DNA from: an uncultured Prochlorococcus sp. | GTDB taxonomy: Bacteria; Cyanobacteriota; Cyanobacteriia; PCC-6307; Cyanobiaceae | Direction: 5' to 3' | NCBI GenBank assembly: GCA_902618335.1 | Contig: CACNAI010000008.1 | Span: forward strand, 1-48,170 | DNA: 48,170 nt | In this document: in pieces, positions 37,189 to 45,788 of the stretch | Numbering within the stretch: position 1 is the first letter of the stretch | How the letters are laid out: each line of letters opens with the position of its first letter | Made by a program: the position numbers and the translations under genes | Notes under the pieces: generated by a model | Database searches by the model: none | What the model was told of the DNA's origin: nothing | The model's input: the letters and a program-made list of their open reading frames with translations, nothing else

Positions 37189-37908
37189 TTATACATCTTC
37201 AGAAGTATTTTCCTCTGAATCAATACCCTCTTCAACTCTATCCTTTTCTACTTCCTCTTGTGAATTTTGTTTACCTGGCCCCATGGAAACTTTAACCAAA
37301 GCATGTCTCAAAACCTTTCCCTCTAAATGATATCCTCGCTGTAATTCTTCTACAATAAAATCTTCTTTAAACTCTTCACTAGGCTCTCTTAATACAGCTT
37401 CATGCAAATTTGGATCAAATTGCTGGCCAACAACTCTCATGGGGGCAACTCCTTGTTGTTTTAAAACTTCTACCAATTGTTTATACAATCCTTGATAACT
37501 TCTATGAAGGGCTTGAGCTTCTTCACTTTCTGGTTTTAGTTGTTGTCTTGCTCTTTCAAAATTATCAACGATTGGGAGTATTGCAGTTAAAGTTTTAGAA
37601 ACAAGTTGGACTTTTAAATCATCCTGATCTCTAGACTGCCTTTTTCTAAAATTATCAAAATCTGCTGAGATTCTTACATATTGATTTTTTAATGTTTCGT
37701 GCTCTTTTTCTAACTGTTCTAACCTTGCATCATTATTGGAGATAGTATTTTTTAATTCTTCGGTGTTTATTTCTTCTATTTTTTCTGAAGATAATTCATC
37801 ATTTTCAATTATTTTATCTTCTGGAGATGAAGTATCCTCAGGGACATTATCCTGATTAGAAACATCATTTTCTTTAATATCAATATTGTCTGATTGATTT
37901 TCAATCAT
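37189..37908 (-). CDS. grpE: Nucleotide exchange factor GrpE
   Basis: GrpE removes ADP from DnaK. The first 55 residues are acidic and low-complexity, then a long coiled-coil helix ([19 protein letters not shown]), the family core [12 protein letters not shown], and the beta domain with [20 protein letters not shown]. At 239 residues it is longer than E. coli GrpE, mainly through the acidic tails. It is the first gene before dnaJ and after a possible terminator of msrB. Confidence 0.95.
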   Translation of the reverse strand: MIENQSDNIDIKENDVSNQDNVPEDTSSPEDKIIENDELSSEKIEEINTEELKNTISNNDARLEQLEKEHETLKNQYVRISADFDNFRKRQSRDQDDLKVQLVSKTLTAILPIVDNFERARQQLKPESEEAQALHRSYQGLYKQLVEVLKQQGVAPMRVVGQQFDPNLHEAVLREPSEEFKEDFIVEELQRGYHLEGKVLRHALVKVSMGPGKQNSQEEVEKDRVEEGIDSEENTSEDV

Positions 37909-37962
37909 TTTTCTAAAAATTTAATAAAACTATTTTCCAATAAAGTGATGCACAAAACAAGT

Positions 37963-37976
37963 TGCGGAAGGCCGCA
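37963..37976 (-). terminator. Possible intrinsic terminator of msrB
   Basis: Read on the minus strand, TGCGG-CCTT-CCGCA forms a GC-rich 5-bp stem eight bases past the msrB stop, followed by ACTTGTTTTG, an imperfect U-tract. It would separate msrB from grpE. Confidence 0.4.
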
Positions 37977-37983
37977 CAAATTT

Positions 37984-38478
37984 TTACTCAGGAACAAATC
38001 TTAATGCTAATCCGTTATTACAGTATCTTTTGCCTGTAGGAAGTGGCCCATCATTAAAAACATGTCCTTGGTGACCTCCGCATCTAGAGCAATGATATTC
38101 GGTTCTTGGAACAATCAACTTAAAATCAACCTTTGTTTCAACTGATCCTTGAATTGGATCCCAAAAACTTGGCCATCCCGTGCCGCTATCAAACTTTTTA
38201 TCTGAGAGAAAAAGTGGTAAATCACATCCTGCGCAGTGAAAAACCCCTTTTCTTTTCTCATTATTTAATTCGCTACTGAAAGCTCTTTCAGTGCCTTCAT
38301 CCCTCAAAATATAATAAGATTCGGGACTCAATTTAGATTTCCATTCTTCTTTTGATAAATTCCACTCCTCTTTAGAAGCAAACGAAGAAGCTAAAACTTG
38401 CATAGGCTTAAAAAATGTTTTAAGTATTGACATAGTAGGAATTAGAATAAAAGTTCTTCTTGATAAAAATTGATTCAT
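37984..38478 (-). CDS. msrB: Peptide methionine-(R)-S-oxide reductase with Tat-like leader
   Basis: MsrB reduces methionine-R-sulfoxide in proteins. The zinc Cys pairs are C82/C85 (CAGC) and C130/C133 (CSRC), and the catalytic Cys153 is in RYCNNGLAL. Where many MsrBs have a resolving Cys in SGCGWPSF, this one has Thr100 (SGTGWPSF). With the ATG at 38478 the protein begins MNQFLSRRTFILIPTMSIL, a close match to a twin-arginine signal, so it may be exported to the periplasm or lumen. An upstream ATG at 38511 would place the leader 11 residues in and overlap dusA. The start is therefore only 22 bases from the divergent dusA start. Confidence 0.92.
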   Translation of the reverse strand: MNQFLSRRTFILIPTMSILKTFFKPMQVLASSFASKEEWNLSKEEWKSKLSPESYYILRDEGTERAFSSELNNEKRKGVFHCAGCDLPLFLSDKKFDSGTGWPSFWDPIQGSVETKVDFKLIVPRTEYHCSRCGGHQGHVFNDGPLPTGKRYCNNGLALRFVPE

Positions 38479-38500
38479 ATTTTTACTCACATAAAAAGTA

Positions 38501-39508
38501 ATGAGTTCCATACATCCTGATTCTATTAAAAATATTCATAAATTAAGTATTGCTCCAATGATGGATTGTACTGATAAACATTTCAGAATGATAATGAGAA
38601 AAATAAGTTCTGAAGCTCTTTTATATACGGAAATGATTGTTGCCCAAAGTTTACTTTATACGAGTAAAAAAGAAAATTTTCTAGATTTTAATTGTGAAGA
38701 GCACCCGATATCGGTTCAATTTGGAGGCGACGATCCCGCAATCCTTAGAGAAGCTGCGCAAATGGCACAGGATTGGGGTTATGACGAAATAAACTTTAAT
38801 GTTGGTTGTCCGAGTCCAAGAGTCTGTTCTGGAAATTTTGGTGCTTCACTTATGAAAGATCCTGATAAAGTTGCAAAATGCATAGAATCTTTAAAAAAAA
38901 GCTGCAGCTTACCAGTAACGATTAAACACAGAATCGGCGTAGATAATAATGATAGTTTTATAAATCTAAATAAATTCGTAAGATGTATAGCTAATGCTGG
39001 TGCAGACAGATTTACAGTTCATGCAAGAAAAGCAATATTAAAAGGTCTCAATCCAAAACAAAACAGAACAATACCTCCGCTTAGGTACGACATGGTAAAA
39101 AAATTAAAAAAATTAAACCCAGAATTATTAATAGAAATCAATGGAGGTTTCTCAAATATTGAAGATTCATTAGAAGCCCTTAATGATTTTGATGGTGTCA
39201 TGATTGGACGATCCGTGTATAAACATCCACTTAGATGGTCTGCGATTGATCAAAAAATTTATGGAATCAATAATAAAAAACCTAAATCTGCTTCTAATAT
39301 TATTCTCTCTTTAATTCCATATATAGAAAAACATTTAACAAGTGGAGGAAAATCTTGGGATATTTGTAAACATCTCATTAACTTGATAGAAGGGATTCCA
39401 AAAGCAAAAGTTTTTAGAAATCAAATCTCAATTAAGTCTATAAAAAAGGAATTAGATATTGAATATCTGCTTAAATTAGCTTCTTGGCTTAAAGAAATGG
39501 GCTATTAA
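38501..39508 (+). CDS. dusA: tRNA-dihydrouridine synthase A
   Basis: DusA makes dihydrouridine in the D-loop of tRNA using NADPH and FMN. The N-terminus SIAPMMDCTDKHFRMIMRK and the catalytic Cys in NVGCPSPRVCSGNFGASLM identify the DusA subfamily. The FMN site INGGFSNIED and IGRSVYKHP follow. At 335 residues it is full length. The last four bases overlap the convergent RNA-binding protein gene. Confidence 0.95.
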   Translation: MSSIHPDSIKNIHKLSIAPMMDCTDKHFRMIMRKISSEALLYTEMIVAQSLLYTSKKENFLDFNCEEHPISVQFGGDDPAILREAAQMAQDWGYDEINFNVGCPSPRVCSGNFGASLMKDPDKVAKCIESLKKSCSLPVTIKHRIGVDNNDSFINLNKFVRCIANAGADRFTVHARKAILKGLNPKQNRTIPPLRYDMVKKLKKLNPELLIEINGGFSNIEDSLEALNDFDGVMIGRSVYKHPLRWSAIDQKIYGINNKKPKSASNIILSLIPYIEKHLTSGGKSWDICKHLINLIEGIPKAKVFRNQISIKSIKKELDIEYLLKLASWLKEMGY

Positions 39509-40014
39509 TTTTCCTGGTTTAAGGGATTACTCTCATTAGAAACTCCTCTTTTTCTTCTGCTTCTACCATTTTCATATTCAGAGTTTTCGGAAGAATTTCC
39601 ATAACTTCTATCTTCCCAACCTTCTGCGCCGGATGATTTATTAGTGTAGGAGGAATTAGGTTCAGAACTACCACCGCCATAGCCACCGCCATAGCCACCG
39701 CCATAGCCACCGCCACTATTATTACCACCGCCATAGCCACCACTTCTACCTCCTCTCCGAGGTCCGCCAGAGCCTCTGGGTTCTGCCTTATTAATTCTTA
39801 ATGGCCTACCCATAAGCTCTGTTCCTTGCAAACCATCAATGGCTGTTGACTCTATTGTCTCGTCTGCCATTTCTATAAATGCAAATCCTCTCTTTCTTCC
39901 AGTATCTCTTTCAAGAGGAAGAGAACAATTTAAAACTTCACCAAAAGGGGCAAATAACTGTATAACATCTTCACGCTCGGCGCGGAAAGGCAAATTGCCA
40001 ACAAAAATACTCAC
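39505..40014 (-). CDS. RRM RNA-binding protein with glycine-rich tail
   Basis: This 169-residue protein has one RNA recognition motif (about 1-80): RNP2 IFVGNLPF at 3-10 and RNP1 KRGFAFIEM at about 41-49. The second half is glycine- and tyrosine-rich (repeats of GGYGGG), then a Ser/Glu/Arg-rich tail. In cyanobacteria such Rbp proteins are often cold-inducible and bind RNA or thylakoid mRNAs. The start is GTG. The Gly-rich part is coded by a 12-base tandem repeat. A possible -10 TATAGA lies at 40069-40064. Confidence 0.93.
   Translation of the reverse strand: MSIFVGNLPFRAEREDVIQLFAPFGEVLNCSLPLERDTGRKRGFAFIEMADETIESTAIDGLQGTELMGRPLRINKAEPRGSGGPRRGGRSGGYGGGNNSGGGYGGGYGGGYGGGSSEPNSSYTNKSSGAEGWEDRSYGNSSENSEYENGRSRRKRGVSNESNPLNQEN
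39671..39736 (-). repeat. 12-base tandem repeat coding the Gly/Tyr tail
   Basis: The unit ccaccgccatag (reading Gly-Gly-Gly-Tyr on the minus strand) occurs in exact tandem at 39671-39706 (three copies), with a variant copy next and another exact copy at 39725-39736. It is GC-rich in an AT-rich genome and likely to vary in copy number. Confidence 0.8.
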
Positions 40015-40126
40015 TTTAAACTCAACAAAAAAATTTAACTAATTTAAAACTACGATAAGCAGTTCTATAACATTACTCCACTATTCTACTTCAAAGCATA
40101 CCCTTGTTGTAGAAAATAATTTAGAT

Positions 40127-41506
40127 TTAAAGCAACAATTTTTTTTGCCAATTATTTACCTCCTTCTCTACTTGGGTAAAACCTGTTCCCCCCTCACTAA
40201 TTCTAGATTTAACAACATTAAAAGATTTAAGATCCACAAAAACATCCTCTTCAAATTTAGGATGGAATTTTTTAAATTCATTTAATTTAAGATTTTTAAA
40301 TAAAATTTTTCTCTCTAAGCAATACTTAACAATTTCACCCACAACTTGATAAGCGGTCCTAAAGGGAACTTGTTTACCAACTAAATAATCTGCCAAATCG
40401 GTAGCATTAGAAAAATCATTTTCAACTGATTCAGATAAAATTTTAACATTAAATTCTATGCCTTCAGTGACTAAAATAGTCATTGCTTTAATGCAGGAAG
40501 ACAAAGTTTCTACAGTATCAAATATGGGCTCTTTATCCTCTTGGAAATCCTTATTATATGCAAGTGGTACCCCTTTGACCATGGTTAACAAAGCTTGAAG
40601 ATGGCCGTAAACTCTTCCCGTTTTACCTCTTATCAACTCTGGAACATCTGGATTTTTTTTCTGTGGCATTAAGCTACTCCCAGTAGAACATTTATCTGTT
40701 AATTTTGCAAAAGAAAATTCATCAGTTACCCATAAAATAATTTCCTCTGATAATTTACTTAAATGAGACATTACTAAAGAAGATGCAGAAACAAACTCTA
40801 TACAAAAATCTCTATCACTTACTGCATCAATACTATTTTTATAAATCTTTTCAAAACCCAATTCAGCAGCTGTAAAATCTCTATCTATGTTTATTTTTGT
40901 ACCTGCTAATGCTGCAGCTCCTAATGGAGAAATATTAACTCGCGACCTTACTTCTTTGAACCTTTCACGGTCTCTTTGGAACATTTCTAAATACGCCAAT
41001 AAGTGATGAGCTAAAGATAATGGTTGTGCTCTTTGCAAATGTGTATAACCAGGGATTAGGGTATAGATATTAGATTGCGCAAGATGTAAAAGAGATTTTT
41101 GCAAATCAATTATTAAAATTTCAAGATTATCAATCTCTTTTCTTAGCCACAATCGTATATCTGTGCCAACTTGATCATTTCTACTTCGGCCTGTATGTAA
41201 TTTTTTCCCAGTTTCACCAATTAAATTAATTAGTTTTTCTTCAATACAATAGTGAATATCTTCAGAAGGTGGACTAGGAATAAATTTACCCTCCAAATAT
41301 TCAACTTTTATCGTCTCTAAACCATTAATAATCTGCAAAGTTTCAGAAGAGGATAAAACTTTTGTTTTACCAAGCATTTTTGCATGTGCAATCGAGCAAT
41401 CTAAATCTTCTAAAATGAGCTTTTTATCAAAATCAATTGAAGCATTAAATTTTTCAATGAAAGGGTGAAGTGTATTATCAAATCTTTTACTCCAAACTTT
41501 TGCCAT
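40127..41506 (-). CDS. argH: Argininosuccinate lyase
   Basis: ArgH releases arginine and fumarate from argininosuccinate, the last step of arginine synthesis. The superfamily signature [12 protein letters not shown] is intact and the HTGRSRNDQ region is typical. At 459 residues it is full length, ATG start. The nearest gene on the same strand is the PP2C phosphatase gene, 62 bases upstream. Confidence 0.97.
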   Translation of the reverse strand: MAKVWSKRFDNTLHPFIEKFNASIDFDKKLILEDLDCSIAHAKMLGKTKVLSSSETLQIINGLETIKVEYLEGKFIPSPPSEDIHYCIEEKLINLIGETGKKLHTGRSRNDQVGTDIRLWLRKEIDNLEILIIDLQKSLLHLAQSNIYTLIPGYTHLQRAQPLSLAHHLLAYLEMFQRDRERFKEVRSRVNISPLGAAALAGTKINIDRDFTAAELGFEKIYKNSIDAVSDRDFCIEFVSASSLVMSHLSKLSEEIILWVTDEFSFAKLTDKCSTGSSLMPQKKNPDVPELIRGKTGRVYGHLQALLTMVKGVPLAYNKDFQEDKEPIFDTVETLSSCIKAMTILVTEGIEFNVKILSESVENDFSNATDLADYLVGKQVPFRTAYQVVGEIVKYCLERKILFKNLKLNEFKKFHPKFEEDVFVDLKSFNVVKSRISEGGTGFTQVEKEVNNWQKKLLL

Positions 41507-41568
41507 ATCAATTAATAACTTTATATATCTCTAATAAAGCATTTTTTTATATTGGTGACAAAAAATAT

Positions 41569-42912
41569 CTATTTCAATTGAAAAATAACCATTGAAGCAT
41601 CATCTTCCAAATGTCTATTTTGTCCTGTAAAATCATCTAATTTTTTAAAAATTTTATTTAATATTTCTTGGGATGTATAGGATTGCTTACATAATTTTAT
41701 TAGAGTTTTAATTAACCTTTCCTCATCAAATCTTTCCCCTAAAGAATTAGAAGTATCAATTACTCCATCAGTGTAATAAAGGACTAAATCATTTTCATCA
41801 AGCTTAATTTCTCCACAGTGATATTTAGCATCTTTTTGAAGTCCCAGTACAAAACCATCTGCATCTAATCTTATAATTTTCTGATCTGAATTTTTCCAAA
41901 GCAAAGGAGGATTATGTGCTGCGTTAGCAAATCTCAATTTTCTAGTTCTAGGGTCATAATCTGAATAAAATAACGTCACAAATCTATGTGATTGATCTAA
42001 ATCATTTATTGCTAGTTGATTCAAATCATGCAAAATTCTATCTGGAGGCAAACCTGTAAGAACCTCTGCACGTAGCATTCCTCTTAACATAGTCATTAAA
42101 AGACCCGCTGGAATACCCTTACCCATAACATCACCTATTACTAAAGCCCATCTAGCTTTTTCTTTTCTTTTTTCAGAGATATTCGTCTTTAAGCACATAA
42201 AATCATAGTAATCTCCTCCTAATTGGAGTGCAGGTCTACAATGAGCAGCAAGGTCTACTCCATCAATGATTGGACAATACTCTGGAAGTAATTGAGATTG
42301 TATTTCAGCCCCAGTAGCAATTTCTCTTTCTACATTCTCATGATTTTTCTTTGTTTTTATTAAGCAGTAATTTTCTAATCCAATAGCGAGACAGTTTTGG
42401 ATAAAATTAAAATTACTATCATCCTTAATTGATTGACTGGAAATATCTTTGCTAAAAATATAAATAAATCCTCTACATTTACCTCTAGATAATATTTTTT
42501 CTGCCTCAATTTTATATTCTTTAAAATTTTTCTTTAAAACATCTTCAAAAGTTAAAATTTCTTTTATTTTAAAATTTTTAGAAAAATTAAAGTGTGTACA
42601 AAGATTATTTATTTCTTCTTGAATTTTTAAATAGTTATTATTTCCAGAAATTTTGATATTTTCATGCCATATTTCTCCCTCATAATTTAAAGGAATAATT
42701 AATATTACTTTTTGATTAAAAATGTGTTTAAAGACTAAGCATACATAATCTAAAAATTTATTTATATTCGAAAAAGATTTTAAATAATATGATAAAGAAG
42801 ATGCCATTTCAGCAAATTTATGATTACCTTTTTCAGGTTCTATAGATTCATTTTCTATAAATTTTTGAATAAATTTGTTAGAAAATAATTTTTCTTTTTG
42901 ATTATTTGTCAC
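41569..42912 (-). CDS. PP2C/SpoIIE-type (RsbU-like) serine phosphatase with N-terminal sensor-like region
   Basis: The C-terminal half (about 195-447) is a SpoIIE-family PPM phosphatase. The metal-binding Asp motifs are visible in LQLGGDYYDF, VIGDVMGKGIPAGLLM and YTDGVIDTSN. The first half may be a GAF-like sensor, but I cannot identify it firmly. Such proteins usually dephosphorylate anti-sigma-factor antagonists or other regulators. The start is GTG; a partner kinase or antagonist is not seen nearby. Confidence 0.85.
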   Translation of the reverse strand: MTNNQKEKLFSNKFIQKFIENESIEPEKGNHKFAEMASSLSYYLKSFSNINKFLDYVCLVFKHIFNQKVILIIPLNYEGEIWHENIKISGNNNYLKIQEEINNLCTHFNFSKNFKIKEILTFEDVLKKNFKEYKIEAEKILSRGKCRGFIYIFSKDISSQSIKDDSNFNFIQNCLAIGLENYCLIKTKKNHENVEREIATGAEIQSQLLPEYCPIIDGVDLAAHCRPALQLGGDYYDFMCLKTNISEKRKEKARWALVIGDVMGKGIPAGLLMTMLRGMLRAEVLTGLPPDRILHDLNQLAINDLDQSHRFVTLFYSDYDPRTRKLRFANAAHNPPLLWKNSDQKIIRLDADGFVLGLQKDAKYHCGEIKLDENDLVLYYTDGVIDTSNSLGERFDEERLIKTLIKLCKQSYTSQEILNKIFKKLDDFTGQNRHLEDDASMVIFQLK

Positions 42913-42979
42913 AACAAATTTAATAGATAAATATGTTTTAACATTAATTTTAAATTTTTAAAAAGATTTAATTAAATAT

Positions 42980-44209
42980 TTATTTATCTGCAAGCAAAGC
43001 TTCCACAAATTCAAAACTATTAAAAGGTCTTAAATCTTTTATACCTTCTCCAGCCCCAATAAATCTTATAGGCAAATTAACTTCTTCGGAAACAGCTAAA
43101 GAAACACCTCCTCTAGAGGTACCATCTAATTTAGTAATAATTGCTCCACTTAAATTTGCTGATTTAGCAAAACTTTTTGCTTGTTTTAAACCATTTTGAC
43201 CTTGACTTGCATCTAAAACTAATAATGATTCAACAATTGCATCTGGAACCTTCTTATCAATTATTTTTTTTATTTTTGCCAATTCATCCATCAAATTATT
43301 TTTTGTTTGTAATCTACCCGCTGTATCGACAAGTAACAATTCAATATCCCTTTTTTTTGCAGAATTAATTGCATCAAAAACTACAGCAGCTGGATCAGCA
43401 TTTTTTGATTGATTAGATATAACATCAACATTACTCCTTTCACCCCATACTTTTAATTGTTCTACTGCCGCGGCTCTAAAAGTATCAGCAGCAGCTATCA
43501 AAGTTTTATAATTACTCCTTGATGACAAAAAAGCTAATTTCCCTAATGTAGTTGTTTTACCAACGCCATTTACTCCTACGAGCAACCAGACATTTAACTT
43601 GCCCTTTTGAGGCACTAAAAGATCAGTACCAGAATTTTTTATTGGTTTATCAATAATAAATTTTAATTGCTCCTTTAGAAATTTTATTCCTTCTTCTCCT
43701 CCAACAACTTCTTCATTTAATTTTTGCCTGAGAGAACTTATAACTTTATCAGTCGAATCAATACCGACATCCGCTCTTATTAATAATGTCTCTAAATCAT
43801 CAAGGGCTTCAGGAGTAATAGGATCATCTCCCAATTTATCCAATAATTCTGTAACAAATCCTTTACGAGTCTCCTCTAATCCTCTTCTTAATTTTGTTAA
43901 CCAATCAATTTCATCTATTGATATTTGATTAATTTTTTTCCCTTGAGCAGCTAAAACCATTGCAGACCAAGTGAAATTATCATCAAATTCTCCTAATTCA
44001 GGCTCAGTAGTAATTGTTGCCAATCTAGACGGATTTCCTTTAATACCATTATCAATCAAATCTTGTTTTTGCTCTTCCTGCCTCTGCAGTTCTTGTTTTT
44101 GCTCTTCCTGCTTCTTTAGTTCTTGTTTTTGCTCTTCTTGTCGTTTTTTTAAAAGTGCGTAAGCTTGTGCAGCCCACTCACGAGAATTATCAGACTCAGT
44201 ATTATTCAT
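42980..44209 (-). CDS. ftsY: Signal recognition particle receptor FtsY
   Basis: FtsY receives SRP-bound ribosomes at the membrane. The NG domain is clear: P-loop GVNGVGKTTTLGKLAF, RAAAVEQLKVW, DTAGRLQTK, and TKLDGTSRGG. The N-terminal region (about 15-50) is a charged, low-complexity stretch of EEQKQEL units, coded by an exact-period 30-base tandem repeat. At 409 residues it is in the normal range, ATG start. Confidence 0.96.
   Translation of the reverse strand: MNNTESDNSREWAAQAYALLKKRQEEQKQELKKQEEQKQELQRQEEQKQDLIDNGIKGNPSRLATITTEPELGEFDDNFTWSAMVLAAQGKKINQISIDEIDWLTKLRRGLEETRKGFVTELLDKLGDDPITPEALDDLETLLIRADVGIDSTDKVISSLRQKLNEEVVGGEEGIKFLKEQLKFIIDKPIKNSGTDLLVPQKGKLNVWLLVGVNGVGKTTTLGKLAFLSSRSNYKTLIAAADTFRAAAVEQLKVWGERSNVDVISNQSKNADPAAVVFDAINSAKKRDIELLLVDTAGRLQTKNNLMDELAKIKKIIDKKVPDAIVESLLVLDASQGQNGLKQAKSFAKSANLSGAIITKLDGTSRGGVSLAVSEEVNLPIRFIGAGEGIKDLRPFNSFEFVEALLADK
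44061..44150 (-). repeat. Three tandem 30-base units in ftsY
   Basis: Three in-frame units of 30 bases (44061-44090, 44091-44120, 44121-44150), each beginning tcttgtttttgctcttc, encode 10-residue KQE-rich blocks. Units are nearly identical, so copy number could change without a frameshift. Confidence 0.85.
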
Positions 44210-44269
44210 TGATAGTTAAAATTCGTATTTAATAAATTTTTAAAATACTTATTTATTTATATCAAATAA

Positions 44270-44899
44270 TCATTGCGATTTAACTGTTTGTAATCTCCTT
44301 AAAACACCATTAATAAATTTTCTTCCTTGCATATCACTGTATTTGTTAGCTAAATTTACAGCCTCATCACAAGCTACAGCAACAGGAGTTTTCAAAAAAT
44401 TAATATCCATATAAGCCAGACGCAAAATATCTCTATCAATTCTTGGTAATCTGTTTAACCTCCAACCATCCATTGCTTGATCAATATCAGAATCAATTGT
44501 TGCAAGGTTATTAATGACATTCAGTATTCTTTGATTAACATCATTTCTAATATCAACTTGACCACTAGAAAGAATTAATTTTGGATAATCTAAAGTTACC
44601 GAAAGAGTATTCATAATAGTTTCAATTTTTTTTAGGGATTTTTTTAATTCATCTATAACATTTGAAAAAGAATAATTCGTACCTTCGTGCAATTCACAAT
44701 CTAATATTTTTTGTGATGCATTTTCTAAGTCTGACTCACAATTATCTAGTTCATCTCTGCAATGATTAATTAGCGAATCTAATGCGGATTCAAAAATTTC
44801 TTCAATTTGAGATTTATTTAATTTAAAATTACCTTTATCATTTATCAAACCTAAAGAAATTAATGATAATTCCCTAGAAAGTGATTTATTTTTATGCAT
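44270..44899 (-). CDS. nusB: Transcription antitermination factor NusB
   Basis: NusB joins the rRNA antitermination complex with NusE. The C-terminal core is clear (VNQRILNVINNLATIDSDIDQAMDGW, LRLAYMDINFLKTPVAVACDEAVNLANKYSDMQGRKFINGVL). The 209 residues exceed the about 140 typical of E. coli because a helical stretch of some 70 residues lies between the first helix (SLSRELSLISLGLI) and the core. ATG start, four bases after the DUF502 gene stop region on the same strand. Confidence 0.92.
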   Translation of the reverse strand: MHKNKSLSRELSLISLGLINDKGNFKLNKSQIEEIFESALDSLINHCRDELDNCESDLENASQKILDCELHEGTNYSFSNVIDELKKSLKKIETIMNTLSVTLDYPKLILSSGQVDIRNDVNQRILNVINNLATIDSDIDQAMDGWRLNRLPRIDRDILRLAYMDINFLKTPVAVACDEAVNLANKYSDMQGRKFINGVLRRLQTVKSQ

Positions 44900-44902
44900 T
44901 AA

Positions 44903-45640
44903 TTAAGAAGAGGAAGTATTAGTAGAAGCACGTAATTGAGAAAATAATTTTGAAAAAGTTGGATTTTGAGTGTTATTTTTCTCATCAGGATTAACTATTC
45001 CAGCTGAAATTATTGTTCTAAAAGCGTCTTCAACAGAAATATCCAAATCTTTAACAGAAGATTCAGGCACTAAGGTATACCAACCAGTTGTGGGGTTTGG
45101 TGCTGTAGGAATAAAAACACTAAGCAAATTTTCATCTAATTCTGGTTTAAGAGATGGACCAACATCACCAGTCACAAATCCTATACTGTACAATCCTTCT
45201 CGAGGATATTCAACCAAAACAACTCTCCTAAAACGATTAGATTTATTACTTAAGAAGGTTTCGAGTAATTGTTTAAGAGTTTTATAAACTGCTCCTGCTA
45301 CAGGGATTTTTGATAAGGTACCCTCTCCAAATTCTAATAACCATCTACCTACGAAATTTCTCGCCATTAAACCTATTAGCAAAATAGCTAATAAAGGAAC
45401 AGTTAAACCCAAAGAGAGATTGATTAAATCTTGCAATAAAGGATTTAAAGTAATAAAAGGATTTAATTGCTTAGGGACAGATGTGACTAACGTTAAAACA
45501 AATTTACTTACTAATGATGAAAGCCAGATAGTTGTTGCTAAAGGTATAACTACCAATAATCCAGCTATAAGATCATTTTTTAGATCCTTTTGAAGCCTAG
45601 AACCGAGGTTCGAATCTTGATTTTGATTAGAGTCAACCAA
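44903..45640 (-). CDS. DUF502 family membrane protein
   Basis: A 245-residue DUF502 protein with two membrane segments: LIAGLLVVIPLATTIWLSSLV (about 25-45) and LINLSLGLTVPLLAILLIGLM (about 72-92). Conserved soluble motifs follow: GEGTLSKIPVAGAVYKTLKQLLETF, VVLVEYPREGLYSIGFVTG, and VFIPTAPNPTTGWYTLVPES. The family function is unknown; in bacteria it is often near translation genes. The start is TTG at 45640. It probably precedes nusB in one transcript. Confidence 0.88.
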   Translation of the reverse strand: MVDSNQNQDSNLGSRLQKDLKNDLIAGLLVVIPLATTIWLSSLVSKFVLTLVTSVPKQLNPFITLNPLLQDLINLSLGLTVPLLAILLIGLMARNFVGRWLLEFGEGTLSKIPVAGAVYKTLKQLLETFLSNKSNRFRRVVLVEYPREGLYSIGFVTGDVGPSLKPELDENLLSVFIPTAPNPTTGWYTLVPESSVKDLDISVEDAFRTIISAGIVNPDEKNNTQNPTFSKLFSQLRASTNTSSS

Positions 45641-45740
45641 AATAATGTTTTTAACTATATTAACTTTACTAATAATTTAACTGTTTTTATTGAGTTAGGA
45701 TATATTTTTTTTTAATAAATTTAAATTATTTATTAGTTTC

Positions 45741-45766
45741 TCCTCCTAAAAAATACTTTTAGAGGA
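45741..45766 (+). promoter_or_regulatory. Hairpin covering a Shine-Dalgarno-like AGAGGA upstream of queG
   Basis: The left arm tcctcctaaaa pairs with the right arm ttttagagga over about ten base pairs with one bulged C and a 5-base loop. The right arm contains AGAGGA, five bases before a TTG at 45771. No U-tract follows on either strand, so it is not a usual terminator. It may limit translation of queG. Confidence 0.35.
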
Positions 45767-45788
45767 TTTCTTGTATCATAATAAAGAA

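Noticed and set aside
38479-38511. Longer msrB start at 38511
   Set aside because: It would overlap dusA and bury the twin-arginine leader 11 residues inside the protein.
39519-39743. Ala/Val-rich 74-codon frame on the minus strand
   Set aside because: It is the shifted reading of the Gly/Tyr repeat in the RRM protein gene, not a separate gene.
45601-45625. ggttcgaatc similar to a tRNA T-loop
   Set aside because: It lies inside the DUF502 coding frame and no cloverleaf can be built around it. No other tRNA-like arm was found in the gaps.
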